A DNA stretch of 60,817 bases, from positions 27,501 to 88,317 of the forward strand of contig JAQGDQ010000847.1 of the NCBI GenBank assembly GCA_030141605.1. The letters run 5' to 3'. Of this stretch, positions 26,366 through 38,929 are shown one piece after another (the stretch's first letter is position 1; each line of letters opens with the position of its first letter). The DNA comes from Tubiluchus corallicola. Lineage: Eukaryota > Priapulida > Priapulimorpha > Priapulimorphida > Tubiluchidae. A model generated the notes under the pieces. The model was not told the origin of the DNA and made no database searches. It worked only from the letters and a program-made list of their open reading frames with translations. Both the position numbers and the translations under genes were made by a program.

Positions 26366-27454
26366 TTCAGGCACTCCAACTTATCCTATTGAGTAGCTTA
26401 GTCTGGTATGCACTTGCGTGACTGCACACACTAATTTATTGACCGTCTGTTGATCGTACAGCGCAAGAGAACCGTTGGTTGTACAGAGTTCCAGGAAAAA
26501 CCAACCGATGAGTCAAGAAGGTTTCATCTTTTAACAGAAATTTCCCCTTGAAAATAGAGTAAACTTGAAGCCAAAGTATATCACAGTGTTGTGTACGGAC
26601 AGTTGAAATGTTCTACATTAGCAGATTTCACACAAGTGATACTGTACATTGTTACAGTGCAAACACTGGGGTTCTTCAATTTATTCGTCAAAATCGATTT
26701 TTAATTTATCTAAAGTAAGCAAATGCAGTTCATATATATTTTTGCATGAAAATCCATTGTTTGGGGAGTAGAAACCTACAAAAATTATCAAATGCAATGT
26801 AATCGTTGCTTGGTGAGAACATTTTATCTTGAACCCATGCAAAATGCAACAAACGCTTTTGGTCCTGAAGGAGTTAAAGAAATTGCGTATGCTTTCATGT
26901 TCATGTAAAGCGCTTATTTTGTAATACACCACAGACAGTTACTAAGCCACATTTTATATATAAGCCCATATAACAATAGGCCCTACAAAATTATAATATT
27001 ACAAATTGCAAGGTAAATATATGTAAATATAACAAGTTAGTCCATGTTCTAAGGCCTGTACAAATAAGTAGATTACGTTTGTTATTATGAAAGGCATTAC
27101 ACCAGTAATTACGCAGCAGCCTGCTTAGATATAAACTTCGTGTAATTAGCTGATTAACAATAACTACGTAGGTATTAGTGACAGTAATACACCACAAATA
27201 ATTGTACATTAAGTTCATATATATAAAAATAGTTAATCTAAAATAGAGGGACTGAACTATCGGCTTAGGGTGCTGTAATGTCTTGACACGCCCCACTGGC
27301 GGGAAACTTTTGGCTGAGGATGGGGTGCTAAAAATACTTTTGGCTAAGCCGACAAACTAGCTAGAGCCAGCCCTGGTTTGGGGGCTGAGAACATCCTACG
27401 TACTGAACGGATCTAGGAGAACTCCTGACACTGATTTTTTACTTTCAAGTCATG
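26366..27454. other. Intergenic, with an orphan hAT-like terminus near 27376
   Basis: AT-rich and gene-free. At 27240-27376 the minus strand reads CAGGGCTGGCTCTAGC inward, with repeated CCAAAAGT subterminal units, like a hAT end, but no matching partner end was found. Confidence 0.35.
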
Positions 27455-27985
27455 TTAGCTCGCAAACACAGAAAATTGAAGTCACGAAACTTACAGGTAG
27501 ATACCTGTGGCAGGGGCCTTGAAAGTTGCATGGTAAATGGCGATCTCGATCAAAGACACTTATCGGTCAGGTGTCGAAATTAATCTGGGCTTTTGAAAAG
27601 TAGAGATTCTTTAAGGGCCCGAGATATAACCCAAAATGGGTAACAGTGAGTAACACTAAAACTATAGTAACTCGAGACACGAAATTTGCAGGGAATACAG
27701 CTGTGGTGGGACCTAGACAGTGGTGTGTTTAAACAAAGGGCTTGTGTTGTTAAAGGGCGAAAGGGATAGGCGCCAAATGTGAAAATTAGGGCATCGGGCT
27801 TTAATTCCTGCTAACTACCAAATGTAGACGGCTAGAGTCAACGAAACTTGCAGCCTAGAGTACGCATTCAGTTTTTGAGATATTGACACTCGACCAGATT
27901 TAGTCAGGTGTAAACAACTTACGTTCGCAGATTTGGATCTGAATCTATTCAGTCTTGCTTGCTTTCAGTAAATCTCTTAATTGCT
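27455..27985. repeat. Interspersed repeat copy B (related to 6640-7545)
   Basis: Shares ordered blocks with copy A, including CAGGGGCCTTGAAAGTTG, ACTAAAACTATAGTAACT, the TTGCAGGG block, ACACTCGACCAG and ATTCAGTCTTG. It is shorter (about 530 against 905 bases), mainly through internal loss. The two copies lie in the same orientation. Confidence 0.65.
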
Positions 27986-28264
27986 ACTTTATAAACAGAC
28001 TGAAAATGGCAGCAAATTGACCCTCTGTGATTGGATCCGACAACAGTTAATACTGTACGTATTTTTATGCATCCCAGTTCGCAATATTTAATTATTAGAC
28101 TGAGACGCAACAAATTTGGGTGAACTACCGTACGACCTCATTTACCTGGGGTGAGTTGTACTTGACTCAACTGTACTGACCGCGGAATGAACTACAACTG
28201 CTTTTGCCCAAAATTGGATTAAATCCAATGAATTTAGCAGAGAATGAAATTTTTGCCTCGTTTA

Positions 28265-31200
28265 TCACCCTACAAATATGTCACTATCAAGGCCAGAGTT
28301 GGCTTGGTTTAATTGTTCTTTTAACCAGTTCATAGTTGTGCGTTTGTATTCCACTCCAAGGGCAGCATTCACTCTTTCACTATAACACTGCCTCACATGA
28401 CCACCTAAATTTTCTCCATATAAGAAATTTTCGTCATGTCCTCCTTCCTCCGCGCTGCCAAAGAATCCATTTTTTCCAGACAGAGTGCAAACTATTTGCG
28501 GAGTGCTTGTGCTTTGCCAGTATAAGCACCTAAATACACATAAATATTACAGAAGACATTAGTAATTTTCCTATATCGCTCTATATCAGCTTTACTTTAC
28601 GTACGTGCAACTTCAGCTTTATACAGCGATAACAGCGCAACGTCGGCTACGAGTTCCGACTTGGCTAAATATAATAGCGACCAGATTGCAAAAACTGAGA
28701 GCCTATAAAAGTCAAGCTATATGACGACAGCTACATAAAATTTTTGTACCCCGTACCACATATAAACATTCTTAAACTCTCAAATCATGGACATGAATCA
28801 AACATTAAGTGTAGTTGTTACCTGCAGTAATCATCCCTGCCATCACCATTCACATCTCTCATGAACCAAGTATCGTGGAAACCAAGTCTCATGTCCGATC
28901 TTGCAACGTAGTTATATTCGCTCTGACCTGCTGTTCCTGCCAAAGCGCAGGCAAGTTGCTTTTCCTCCTTTACCTGAATAACTCTAAACAACTTCTAATA
29001 AATTATTGACTTTAGTTACTACTATTGCAATTCTTGAATGTTGTCATATACTAACTTACTTCACGATGTTTTCCATTAATGGTTAGGTCTATGGTTATTT
29101 TTGTAAGACGCATTATTATCGGAGTTGCAGTACTGTCTTTTACAGGCAACCAGCTCTTTGAAGAGAACAAAATTTAACCAAGCTGGAAACATTTTTAGAA
29201 AAAATAAAATTTAATGTTTCTTGAAAGTTTCGCAGTAAAAATTCGCACCGTCAAACTTATATTCAGGGGAATAATCTTTCGGGTTACAGCAAAGATCAGA
29301 ATTGTGATTCAGTTATGATACAGTAATTATTAGTGCTGAAAGATTTGTTCCTACTGCCATACCATACCTGCAGTAATCATTGGCAGCTCCTTGTGCTTGA
29401 ACATCAACCCAACCCTTAAAATAATGTGCTAATCCTACATCAACGATATCGTATCTACGCTGTTTCAGGTCTCGCCTGCAGGAGTCTATTGGTTTACCTG
29501 CTAAATTTATTACAAATTCATTGTTGAAAGAGCTGGGAAGTTTTGTCGTTGAAAGAAAGTTACTTTGTAATCCATCGTAAGGTTGCGTGTTCGGCATTCG
29601 GCGAGTAAAAACTGTGTTCTCTGTTTGCCTGAGTATGACATGAGCATTCACCGTGCTTTCCATCTCGTTTACGGCTGATTCTGTGCTAATATTGTCAGGA
29701 CCCTGCCTTGTTATTTCCTGAGTGAATCGAGCAAAATTGTCACTTGTATTCATAACGTTGCCTTTTGGTGTACCTATGCTATATGAATCTGTCACTTTGG
29801 AATCAATTGTTGAATTTATTTTCGCATGCTCATAAGAAAGTGGCGTTGTTACCACTGGTTTTTCTCCGTCGTTTGCTGAAACCGTAACAGTATAGCTGAC
29901 TTCACTCGAGAAATTGGTTGCGATAAATGTGTTGTTTTTAACTTTTACAGTTTCTGAACTTTGTGGCCTTGCTTCAGTTAAATTGGTTTCATCGGTAACA
30001 AAATGAAACCACGTCAGCTGTTTGCTTTCCAAGTAATGATCATTTATAGAAGTTGGTTGAATATTGAAAACCTCATTAGTTGTAGATTTAACTATGCTCC
30101 TCTTTGAACTTTCGGGTTCCCTAAGTGTGGATGAGTCTACTTCAAGGGGATTAATTTGTAACGGATCCAGTGAAAAGGAGTGAGAATCAATGTGGGAATT
30201 CGACTGCCCTAAATTTTCTCCTATTGACCTGTCACTTATTGCATCTGCTAAGGTTGTTGCCAAATCAAAACCCTCTTCAGTTTTATGTTTATTTGGTTTT
30301 ATTTTACTAAGAGTAAGTACAGATGGTGGTGTTAGCTGGTTTTCTGTTGCCGACGTCGTCTTAAAATCTGACACCGCTGTTACTGTTATCTCATCTGTGT
30401 CAGGCTCTTTTGACGTCAGTGAAGAACGTTGATCATTTTCAGACTGCTTTTGCATTGTTGAACTTTCAACATTGTCTCTCTCGGTTACAAATTTTGTCCT
30501 TGAACTTTTTTCCAACTGGCTATGCACGTAATCGATCTGTTTCATTTTATCGGCATCCCTAATAGTAGCAGTGTAATCAGTATAGTCGCTGTAATCGAAT
30601 ACATAACTTGAAGACGCAAATTCGGTTTTCACAGCTACTAGTTTTTCTTTTAGTTGTGGTGTCGTGAATATCTCAAAATCCTCGGGTCCTGCTGACAAAC
30701 ATAAAAATTCTTTATTGAACTGATATACATTAATATATTTGTCCTATGATAAAAGGTAATTGCATCTTAAGATGCAAGATATGGGTACCTCAGGATACAA
30801 GAACATGTTAAACGCGTTTTAGAAATAAAAGACTGTATACATTATTGCAGTATTTACCGTGGTAACATTCTTCACCAGACTTTTCACTAGTGTCTGGTAG
30901 TATGCTGCAATTCAGTGTTTCTGGCCATGTTATGCCATATTGGTCCATCAAGGGCAGACAGCCGTCACGTACGGTCTGGCACATGGATTCGCATGGCTTA
31001 ATCATTTCACCAGTTTCGCTGCATGGCGGTGCGTGCATACCACAAATAAATGCACGAAATTCTAGGGAAAAACGTTGATAATAAGAACAATGATTAATGA
31101 GTGCCAAGCCGTCATGTGAAATGTCAAGTGCTGTTGACACCAAGTTAGGGTTTAGTTAACCTTCTGATGCATCTGGGCTTCAGTCTTGAATTTAGTCCTT

Positions 31201-31524
31201 TGATTAGCAAAATACACATCAACAATAAAAAAGAAATGTATAAAACAATAGTTTACGACAAACAGTTTAGGCCCCAGTATCATGTAGTTGCACTGAAGTG
31301 ACTGAATGATAGCATTCTGCACATTACAGTGAACGACCTATAACCTACCTTTATGGCATGCTACTTCGATTAAAGCAAAGTAGCTGTAAGCAGCAATCGA
31401 TGCTTCTCTTTGTGTAGTGAGATTCAGTAAGACGTTAGGAAAGTAAGTCATCGGATATAAATCTCTGCAGAAGTCAATTTCCACTGCTTGGCAGAAATCA
31501 TCTTGTGTTCTAGGCTTTGCTTCA
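28265..31524 (-). CDS. Secreted Frizzled-type CRD protein with Ser/Thr-rich linker and FG-GAP-like DYCR repeats (first exon not found)
   Basis: Minus-strand coding exons 31349-31524, 30858-31061, 29368-30691, 28822-28983 and 28265-28529 join in phase (1, 1, 2, 2) into about 710 residues. The first two exons form a Frizzled-type cysteine-rich domain with all ten cysteines: FCQAVEIDFC, LYPMTYFPN, ACHK, AFICGMHAPPC, KPCESMCQTVRDGC, LNC and EEC. This fold binds Wnt lipid in Frizzled and sFRP proteins. A linker of about 400 residues rich in Ser, Thr, Asn and acidic residues follows; it looks mucin-like and has several N-x-S/T sites. The C-terminal part has GWVDVQAQGAANDYCR and FMRDVNGDGRDDYCR, FG-GAP/VCBS-like repeats split by introns at the same DYC(R) codon, with LACALAGTAGQ between them. 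No transmembrane segment is visible, so it is probably secreted. The N-terminal exon with signal peptide lies upstream; the frame at 31567-31800 is not convincing as that exon. Confidence 0.85.
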
Positions 31525-31531
31525 CTGAAAC

Positions 31532-33175
31532 TGTACATTATTACAAATTTTATCTATTTTTAATAGTCAAACACACTGGAAACACGAACGAAACAAAAAC
31601 GACAACAGTAATCGGTTAATCAGTCGCGTCTGTCTATGTGTTTGTTTGCCAGTTTCCACGCCTATGTGATGTCCGAGACAAAAAAGGAACAAACTGATTT
31701 TCACTATAATGTTCACTAAACTCGACACCAAGATAGGTCTGGGGAAAGCTGGAGTGGAAATCATATTGCCAAAGTCACAAGGTAAAAAATCAAAAGTCAA
31801 AACCTACAAAATCACCACGTTTGGCACAGGGACAAGTGTGGGCAAGACCTGGAAACCCATTACGTTGGATTCAAAGGTCAAGGTTAAACGGTGAAAAATG
31901 TCAAAATTAATTTTTTCCTATAGTGACTTCATATCAAGTAACTGGACATCATTACCATAACGGCAAAACATGATTACAAAGAAAAAGTCATAAACTTGTG
32001 GTATGCCGAACAATAAGCTATGATAATCTCTAAAACTGAGTGCAAACTCATCACCCACTAATACTTCCTCGGCGCCTTCTACTTTAGCTTTGTTATCGCC
32101 CAAAGGCTCAGTACCAGTGCAGCAGTATCAGTTGCGCATTTGTTCACGTAGTGTCATATCAATCGCGACTGTTCCAACATGCAATTGTGCTCATAAAAAT
32201 GTTAATACTTACAACATTTTAGTTCCTTTTACTTAATTTTATGAATTTTCATGAAAATGGAGTTACTTCTAATGCATAGTGACATGACACCAGAACCATT
32301 AGTAAATTTGAAAAACAAAAAACAACCATTCTGAGATTATTATAATTAAAATAATAATAAGTTTAACTACGCGTATATTAGCAAAATTATTACCAACCCT
32401 AAAATGGTTAGTATTAAAACGGTAAGTATCATCTTTGTTAGAAACTAAAATCGTTAGTCTAGTACATAGACGTTAAATGCTCTTTTACAATCCGCGTCAC
32501 GTAGATAAACTTTCTAACCCCACGTTTACACTAATAATTTATAAAGCGAGATAATCGCTTGTAACAGGAAATTACGATTGGAAATGAAACATCCTGTTAT
32601 ACTGTTATACTGGCTTTTAAAATTATTTCACATTACCTTGAGAAGAAAAAAATTGTCTGACTAGGTTATTTAGAGGCGCTTATGATAAATTAATATAGTG
32701 AAGGTTTGTGCAGCCCAATGGAGCATAACTGCCTTATTTCACAGTTAATCATTCTTAATAGTTAGAGATTTACTAATTAATATCTATGTTTAAGCAGTGG
32801 TTTAATACACACGCATAAAGGAATGTACATAAAATGGCAGAAGTAAAAACGGCACAGTAAAAATAATGATGCAAAAAGGTACAGGACAAAAACGGCATAA
32901 ACGGAAAAACTGGCTTACATAATAAAACATAAATTTATGTGCTTTAAATTATCACTACACATTTGATAGCATTGCATAGTCGTCAAAGCAATAGTGTAAC
33001 TAGGCGACACACGAATGATGCGAAGCTGGCAATATTTTCTGACGAGAAAAGCTGGCAGTATCTTCGATCTATCATCCATCAGCTAAGCGGCTAGGCCTGA
33101 ACAGAAGAAGTTGGCATGAAGGCATGAAGCGAGAATGTTTCTCGTGCTTTGTCCTAGAAGAGGAAAGTTTGTAGG
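31532..33175. other. Upstream of the Frizzled-type gene; first exon expected here or beyond
   Basis: The CRD exon starts in phase 2, so an upstream exon with start codon must exist. I could not pick it out. The minus-strand frames at 31567-31800 and 31918-32103 have no convincing donor. The rest is AT-rich and without recognised content. Confidence 0.3.
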
Positions 33176-33717
33176 TTGGATCCTGCACATATCAACTGTG
33201 ACAATCTGTACGACTTAAAATGCCAGAAAGACGGTTGCTTCAAAATGGCTAGATTACCACTTAAAGTGAGAATAACACGTCACCAATACTTGTTGTTTCA
33301 GTACGTTTTATTTGATATAAAGCTGTGGGCCCTGGCGACCTTCCTTGATGTGGGAATTAACATTGTCAGTATACAATTATGGACAAACGAACGGTTAGCC
33401 AAATGATCATGGCTATTTAGTGCAATAAAACACACCTCCAATATAACTAATAAAACATCGTAGATTTATCGTTTTGATTTCACCCGGGGTTTTATTTGAA
33501 ACAAAAACATCCCATAAACGGGGTACTTATAAGGAAAGTCTCTGCAAAGCTTGCTAGCTAGCTTGCCCTCGCACAGTTGCGGCTTTCGACGTTGGCCTAT
33601 ACAGGAACAGTCCGGCGATGGGCTCTCCAAATGATAGCTTTAATGTCTGACACATCAACGATATCGGGCGTGGCGTTAGTTCCATCAACTGTGAATCGCA
33701 CGGTAAGAAGTCCAAAA

Positions 33718-33753
<36 letters not shown>

Positions 33754-35975
33754 GGAAGACTTGCAATGGGTTGGTTTCCTGCTATCAGCACTGCATCTAA
33801 ACGACCTGGTCTCATCCATCACAAACGACAAAGTCTCTACCAGCTTCCTAAACGACGGATAGCACAGGATCAACAAAACTAAGTATAACCGTTCGAGAAA
33901 TACTCTAGCTCTGCTGAGGCGGTCCCATTGACAAACGTGACGTTATCCTCTCAACGAAGAAAATTTAATGGTAAAACTAAGGTTGAGCAACCATATTGCA
34001 AAGCCACATCTCACACTCTACCCTCGTGGCCTAGCTTCCCCATGTAAATTGTTCCCTCTAAATTGAGGGGCTGCATAAGCATGTTAAAGGTTATTCATAA
34101 CAAAAATCAGACCAATCAAACGGCTTATGAAGGGTAGCGGCTGTCGTTGATTAGTGGTCACACTCAATTGCCGTCACACCTGTGGTTAATGTACCTGATT
34201 TCTTCCTCAACAAACTGAATTGACATTAGATGGCACTATTATGTTAAATTTAATAATTATGATTACAAATTATGATTATGATTATTATAAGCAAATAAAT
34301 ATTTCACTTAGTAATACCAAAAATAAAACTACTACTAGTAAACCTAATTGTAAAAATGTACTTATTACGATGAATGAGAGCAGTATTGCAAGGGTTATCA
34401 CATCGTTCATTCACCGTCTAACTGCAAGAGATGCTGGCTTTGTTGCCATAAGTTTTCTTTCTATAGCAATGCTATATCCTCACCTTATATATATATATAT
34501 GAGCACTGCTCTCTACAATAAACGTCTCTGTAAAATCAGTAGCATAGATTTTTTGAGGTCTGTCTTTTGTGAAGGCAGCCTGTCTTTTCAAGGATGTTGT
34601 TGCGACCCATGAACTGATCCTAATGATTACTGACGCCTACAAAAATAATACTAGCTCACTAGCTGATAGGGTCCCAACCAGTGCATACAACAGCTTTACC
34701 AAAAAATTATTGGCGATGGAAGAGGCGAAGAGAGAAAAAGGAGGAAGACAGTGGAGGGAGAAGAAGAGAGTATTGAGAGAGCAAAAACACATATGTAACG
34801 TAATGCAATAAATGAAAACTTATCTTACTAAGACACGAGATAATACTACCAGTATCACAGTCACACATTCTAAAGAAAATTTTGCATACCGTATATCCTC
34901 ACAATTGTGTGTGTAACATAACCGTTTGCTGCGAGTAAAAAAAACTAATTACAGCATAGAACAGTTTACAGCAAAAAACTGCCGAATCAATAGAGTATTT
35001 GTCATATGGATATGCCCTCAATAGTGTGGAAGCCGCGATTGTGCATCTCGGCTTAGTGACATAGCCTGCAATATATTGATATCAGATATCAAAGATATCA
35101 AGATATCAGAGTCAAACTCAAACTCCTCTAAGTTAACACATCTTGCATGTGTCTCGGGAGTTTTTCTTTCGATTACCGATCAGTAGCTCATGCTAGCATT
35201 AGATCTCTCTTTAGGAAGACTCCAAATTAAATGTAATCCGGGATTGAGGATTTTGTTTGTTCCAGTTATACATATCAACATTGTGGGCTGTGTGAGACTT
35301 TCAACGCTACACATTAAGGACTTGATAGATCCTCTACAGATTCAGTTGTGCTTTGATGTAATGTTCTGTTCTGTTACTCATTCTTTTGTACCGCCCAAGC
35401 AAAAGGTCACATTACACACACAACAACAAGTCATAGTACAGAACAATTTACTGTACCAAAAAGTATTGCTTAGTCAATTGAGGAGCTATCATGCTCTTGG
35501 TATTTTACAGTATTGAGAGGGGTGATTGGTTGATTGGAGCAGATCGAACTGCGTGGCTTGGAAATTTACCATATCTCAGTAAAACCAAACACTGGACTTA
35601 TCCTGAAAGGCTGAGACAGCACGAAGGCTGTACGAGATCGACTTGCTTCACTAGACTTTGATGGCATGATAAACTTTCAGTTGAGAGTTTGAGCAATACC
35701 CTGATGCAATAAATTATTCTGTAAGGTTACTCCTAGTTGATTTTGCACCTCTTTAGCAAAAGCTAGGTCATGTGACACAAAATGATACTGATCAAGGCAT
35801 ATTAATACATAATAGCTATGTCTTTTCTGTTCTGAACCAGTAAGAATACAAAGAGAAGCTTCACCCTATCAGACACCAATGAACGTCTCAGATGAATTTG
35901 ACCAAACAGCTCCAAAGAACTGATGTAAAATGCATATACGCTTCACACAAGAAATACGAACGAAAAACTAGTCTT
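33176..35975. other. Intergenic, unassigned short open frames
   Basis: Contains a (TA)n tract at 33723-33749 and a cluster of GATATCA units at 35065-35097. Open frames at 33176-33406, 34220-34811 (the end rich in Glu, Lys and Arg) and 35190-35516 have no recognised domain and no clear splice context. They are not called as genes. Confidence 0.3.
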
Positions 35976-36645
35976 AACGCATTCCAATCCAATGTAATCT
36001 TCTTATTCGATTTCCGTACATCAAAATTAAGGGCTCTTTTTTACAAAGGCTTTTGATATGTTGCTCATGAAAGACTTCTGGCAAAAGTTGCACATTACAG
36101 AAATAAATCATCTTTACTATCTTGGATAACATCATTTTTAATTGGAAAGATACAGAGTTTGATTCTAGACGAAGCCTGTTCCAAACCTGTTGCTGTAATT
36201 TCTTGGAGTTCCACAAAGGATAGTATATATAGGAACCACTGTTACTTTTAAACACATGTTCACAAAATAGTAACCAAAGGAATGAAAACGTTAGGAATTC
36301 TTTGAAGAAACCTGAAGTATTGTCCAAAGCTGTTAAACACTCTGCTTACAAACCAATATTAAAGCCAAATTTAGAATACGCTTTTTGCGTATGTGAAACA
36401 TACAAAAGCAACTTGAGCAAGTGTAACGTAGATCAGCAAGATTTGTGTGCAATATATATCACAGAAATGCTATAGTGTGACATCTATGTGACTCTGGAGT
36501 GGCCAAGCTTCGAACTGCGTGGTGCAGAACAACGTTTGTGCTTGGTTCAGTGAATCTTATACCATCATGTAGATATTAATAGTAATTATATATTTACAAA
36601 GCTACCAGGGAAGGCCAAAATTCACATCAGTAGAAGCTTTAACGC
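35976..36645 (+). mobile_element. Degenerate LINE reverse transcriptase fragment
   Basis: Across frameshifts the + strand reads VAHERLLAKVAHYRNKSSLL (about 36059-36117), WITSFLIGKIQ, and later AYKPILKPNLEYAFCV (36339-36386). These match the palm and thumb region of CR1/Jockey-type reverse transcriptases ('pHerLL.kL..yGi...ll.WI..fL.gR' and 'l..P.LEYa..vw'). Stops are frequent. It is a dead fragment unrelated in sequence detail to the copy at 22-25.5 kb. Confidence 0.65.
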
Positions 36646-37631
36646 TACCAGTGCAACAAAAATTGTTTTAAATATTCATTTTGGGCTACCTTCTGTTGCC
36701 CAGTGGAATAAACTATTTTCACATCTATGTTGTGCAAATCTCGGACAAAGTGCAGTTTAGAACAACGATACAAGAATTTGACCTGATATTGGACAACAAT
36801 CGTATAAATGTACACTAGTGTTGCCACGCATGCACGCTTCAATAATATTCCTAATGTAATCTGCAGTATCTAGATTCAGATTACCACATTATACAGATCG
36901 ATTATTGGATATTTTGTCGGGCCATTTTAATGCTTAGCAATTTTCTGTAAAGACGTCTTTGAAAGGCATCACTTTCCTTCTGCCGTTTAACTTTTACGGT
37001 CTGTAGCTCAGTATGATATAAAAGTACAGGTTCAACTGAAGTTGAAGGGATCCGGACAAAGAATAAAGTCTATTGAAAGCATTGAAGGCATAGAGAGGAC
37101 AAACTGAAAACGTCTGCATTTGATGACGTCTGTCTGCTATTTCGAACTGAGTCGAAGGTTTCTTTTATTGAAGCACTAATTTTCGTGAAAACAGTAAACT
37201 TTCACACGCTTAAAATTTTTTACATTTTTCTCATAATTAGTATTTACATAAGTGAGTGACACGTCATTGTATTAATAAAATTATAGATTCGTAAAATCGA
37301 GTAAATGAAAATGGCATCTGTAGAACTAAGTTTGATTGCTGAATGGTACTATGATAGCCTTTTTTGGGGTATTTACCCTGGTACCTGGTACTGTGAACCT
37401 GAAGTTTGGAACCCAAACCCTATAATTAGCAATACCGTTTTAAACATAATTTTGAGAGTTCTTTTTCACGTATAATTGATGTACCTTACCTCCACAGGGG
37501 TAAATCCATGACTCTTGCTTTTTTTAATTTAATTTTTTAATGAATATGAGTTATGATTTATTGTTGATGGAGTAATAATTGTCAAAATTTGCTAATGATT
37601 GTAACCTACCTGGGTAGTTATCGAAACATGC
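36646..37631. other. Intergenic, nothing recognised
   Basis: AT-rich DNA without a gene. A tRNA-like GTAGCTCAGT stretch at 37006 was examined and rejected. Confidence 0.35.
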
Positions 37632-37633
37632 TA

Positions 37634-38830
37634 CAGTCGAATCCCGTTAATACGATTTTCAAGAATCCAAAATATTTCTTTGTTTTAAGCGGGTTTCACA
37701 CTATCCATTACACGGATTTTTATTCTAATGTAAAATAGCAGCTAATGGATGTGTAGTCTCTGCAACGGCTTTCTTTTGCCAGGGAGCACAATTTAAGCTT
37801 GTTTAACCTCCCTCCATTTTGCATAAATACAAACTGCAAAATTATATCAGTGTATTACCAGTCAGTTGCTCTGGTTAGTCTAAACTCTAAATCAATCAAG
37901 GGGTTAGTGATGCCAGAGAGTCTGCGGTATTTTGCCACAGCGAATGTATACTCTGTAAATGTACTACATTACAATGTTAATGCCCATATATGCAACAAAA
38001 CTTTACTATACAGCCACTGCTATGGTATTGCAATTGGATTCGTGTAAGCGAGGCCAAGCAGTTTAGAGATGGGAAGCCAGCCAGTAACAAATACTAGTTT
38101 TAAGCTGTAAGGGCAAGTTTTTATCAAAGTGGGAAGGCATTTTCCAAATCAACAATTTGACTGCAGGTAGTTATTTGTATGCTTATTTCAATGATTTCAA
38201 TAAATTTGTAAAACCTGAAAAATCCATCAAAGTAAAATGTGCTGTAAATAGCTCACATTTTATTACTTGAAGAAATTAGTAATTTTATTGTTTTGCGTTC
38301 TTACGAGCAAAATTTATAGTAAAGTCATTTAAACATTGAATATCTCGCTGAACGCATGACTAATTTAAACCACCTTTAAAGTTCAACCTAAATTATGACA
38401 AAATGTTGCACCTGCATGGACATTTTGGTGCATTTGACTAATTTGAGCATTGACTAATTTAAATCACCTTTAAAGTTTAAACTAAACTATGAAAAAAGTT
38501 GCGTCTGCAGGCTAACTACGTGCATTACATTATGATGCATAATAATTGTAAAAAACAAAGCTGTGGTTACCTTGACAACAGGTGAAGAGTAATCTAGTGT
38601 GTAGACGTGGCTGGCCACAGCAGGAATCATATTACAAGTGTTTATTGCTTTAAAATTATACTGCCGGGACTTCGGGTAAACGTCGAACAAATGGGGTTTT
38701 CGTCATATCAAGTTTCATAGTAACTATACATGATTACATATGTTTTATTATCAGATTGGCAGGAAGATTATAATCGTTGTATTACCGAGAGTTTCATTAT
38801 AAGCCAAATCATATTACTGGAATTCGACTA
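37634..38830. mobile_element. Tigger/pogo-like nonautonomous mariner-superfamily element with TA target duplication
   Basis: The left end reads CAGTCGAATCCCGTTAATAC after a TA. The right end on the minus strand reads TAGTCGAATTCCAGTAATAT after a TA (38831-38832). The inverted repeats continue to about 27 bases with few mismatches. The CAGTCGAA...CCCGTTA form is characteristic of pogo/Tigger-type ends. The interior (1.2 kb) has no transposase and includes a tandem duplication at 38354-38515. Confidence 0.75.
38354..38515. repeat. Tandem duplication of about 95 bases inside the Tigger-like element
   Basis: The block beginning TGACTAATTTAAACCACC near 38357 recurs as TGACTAATTTAAATCACC near 38451. 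Both continue through CTTTAAAGTT, a TATGA stretch and GTTGC..CTGCA. Similarity is high, so the duplication is fairly recent. Confidence 0.75.
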
Positions 38831-38929
38831 TACGACTAAGTGATATGAATTAAATGAATTATAACTGGTCACAAAAATGATAAATGCTTTTTCATGGAAG
38901 TAAATTCAAAGTACCTCATTTGAGCTATT

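Noticed and set aside
31567-31800. Minus-strand frame as possible signal-peptide exon of the Frizzled-type gene
   Set aside because: Hydrophobic stretch is not at a start codon and no donor in phase 2 was found before the CRD exon acceptor.
33597-33815. Minus-strand frame VRFTVDGTNATPDIVDVSDIK-like, interrupted by a (TA)n tract
   Set aside because: Open through the microsatellite by chance; no recognised domain, no start context or donor.
34220-34811. Two overlapping plus-strand frames with a Lys/Glu/Arg-rich end
   Set aside because: No recognisable domain, frames overlap each other, and no convincing splice sites or codon pattern.
37004-37060. tRNA-like GGTCTGTAGCTCAGT followed by GGTTCAACT
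   Set aside because: A and B boxes are too close together, no anticodon arm or acceptor stem pairs; not a tRNA and too short for a SINE call.
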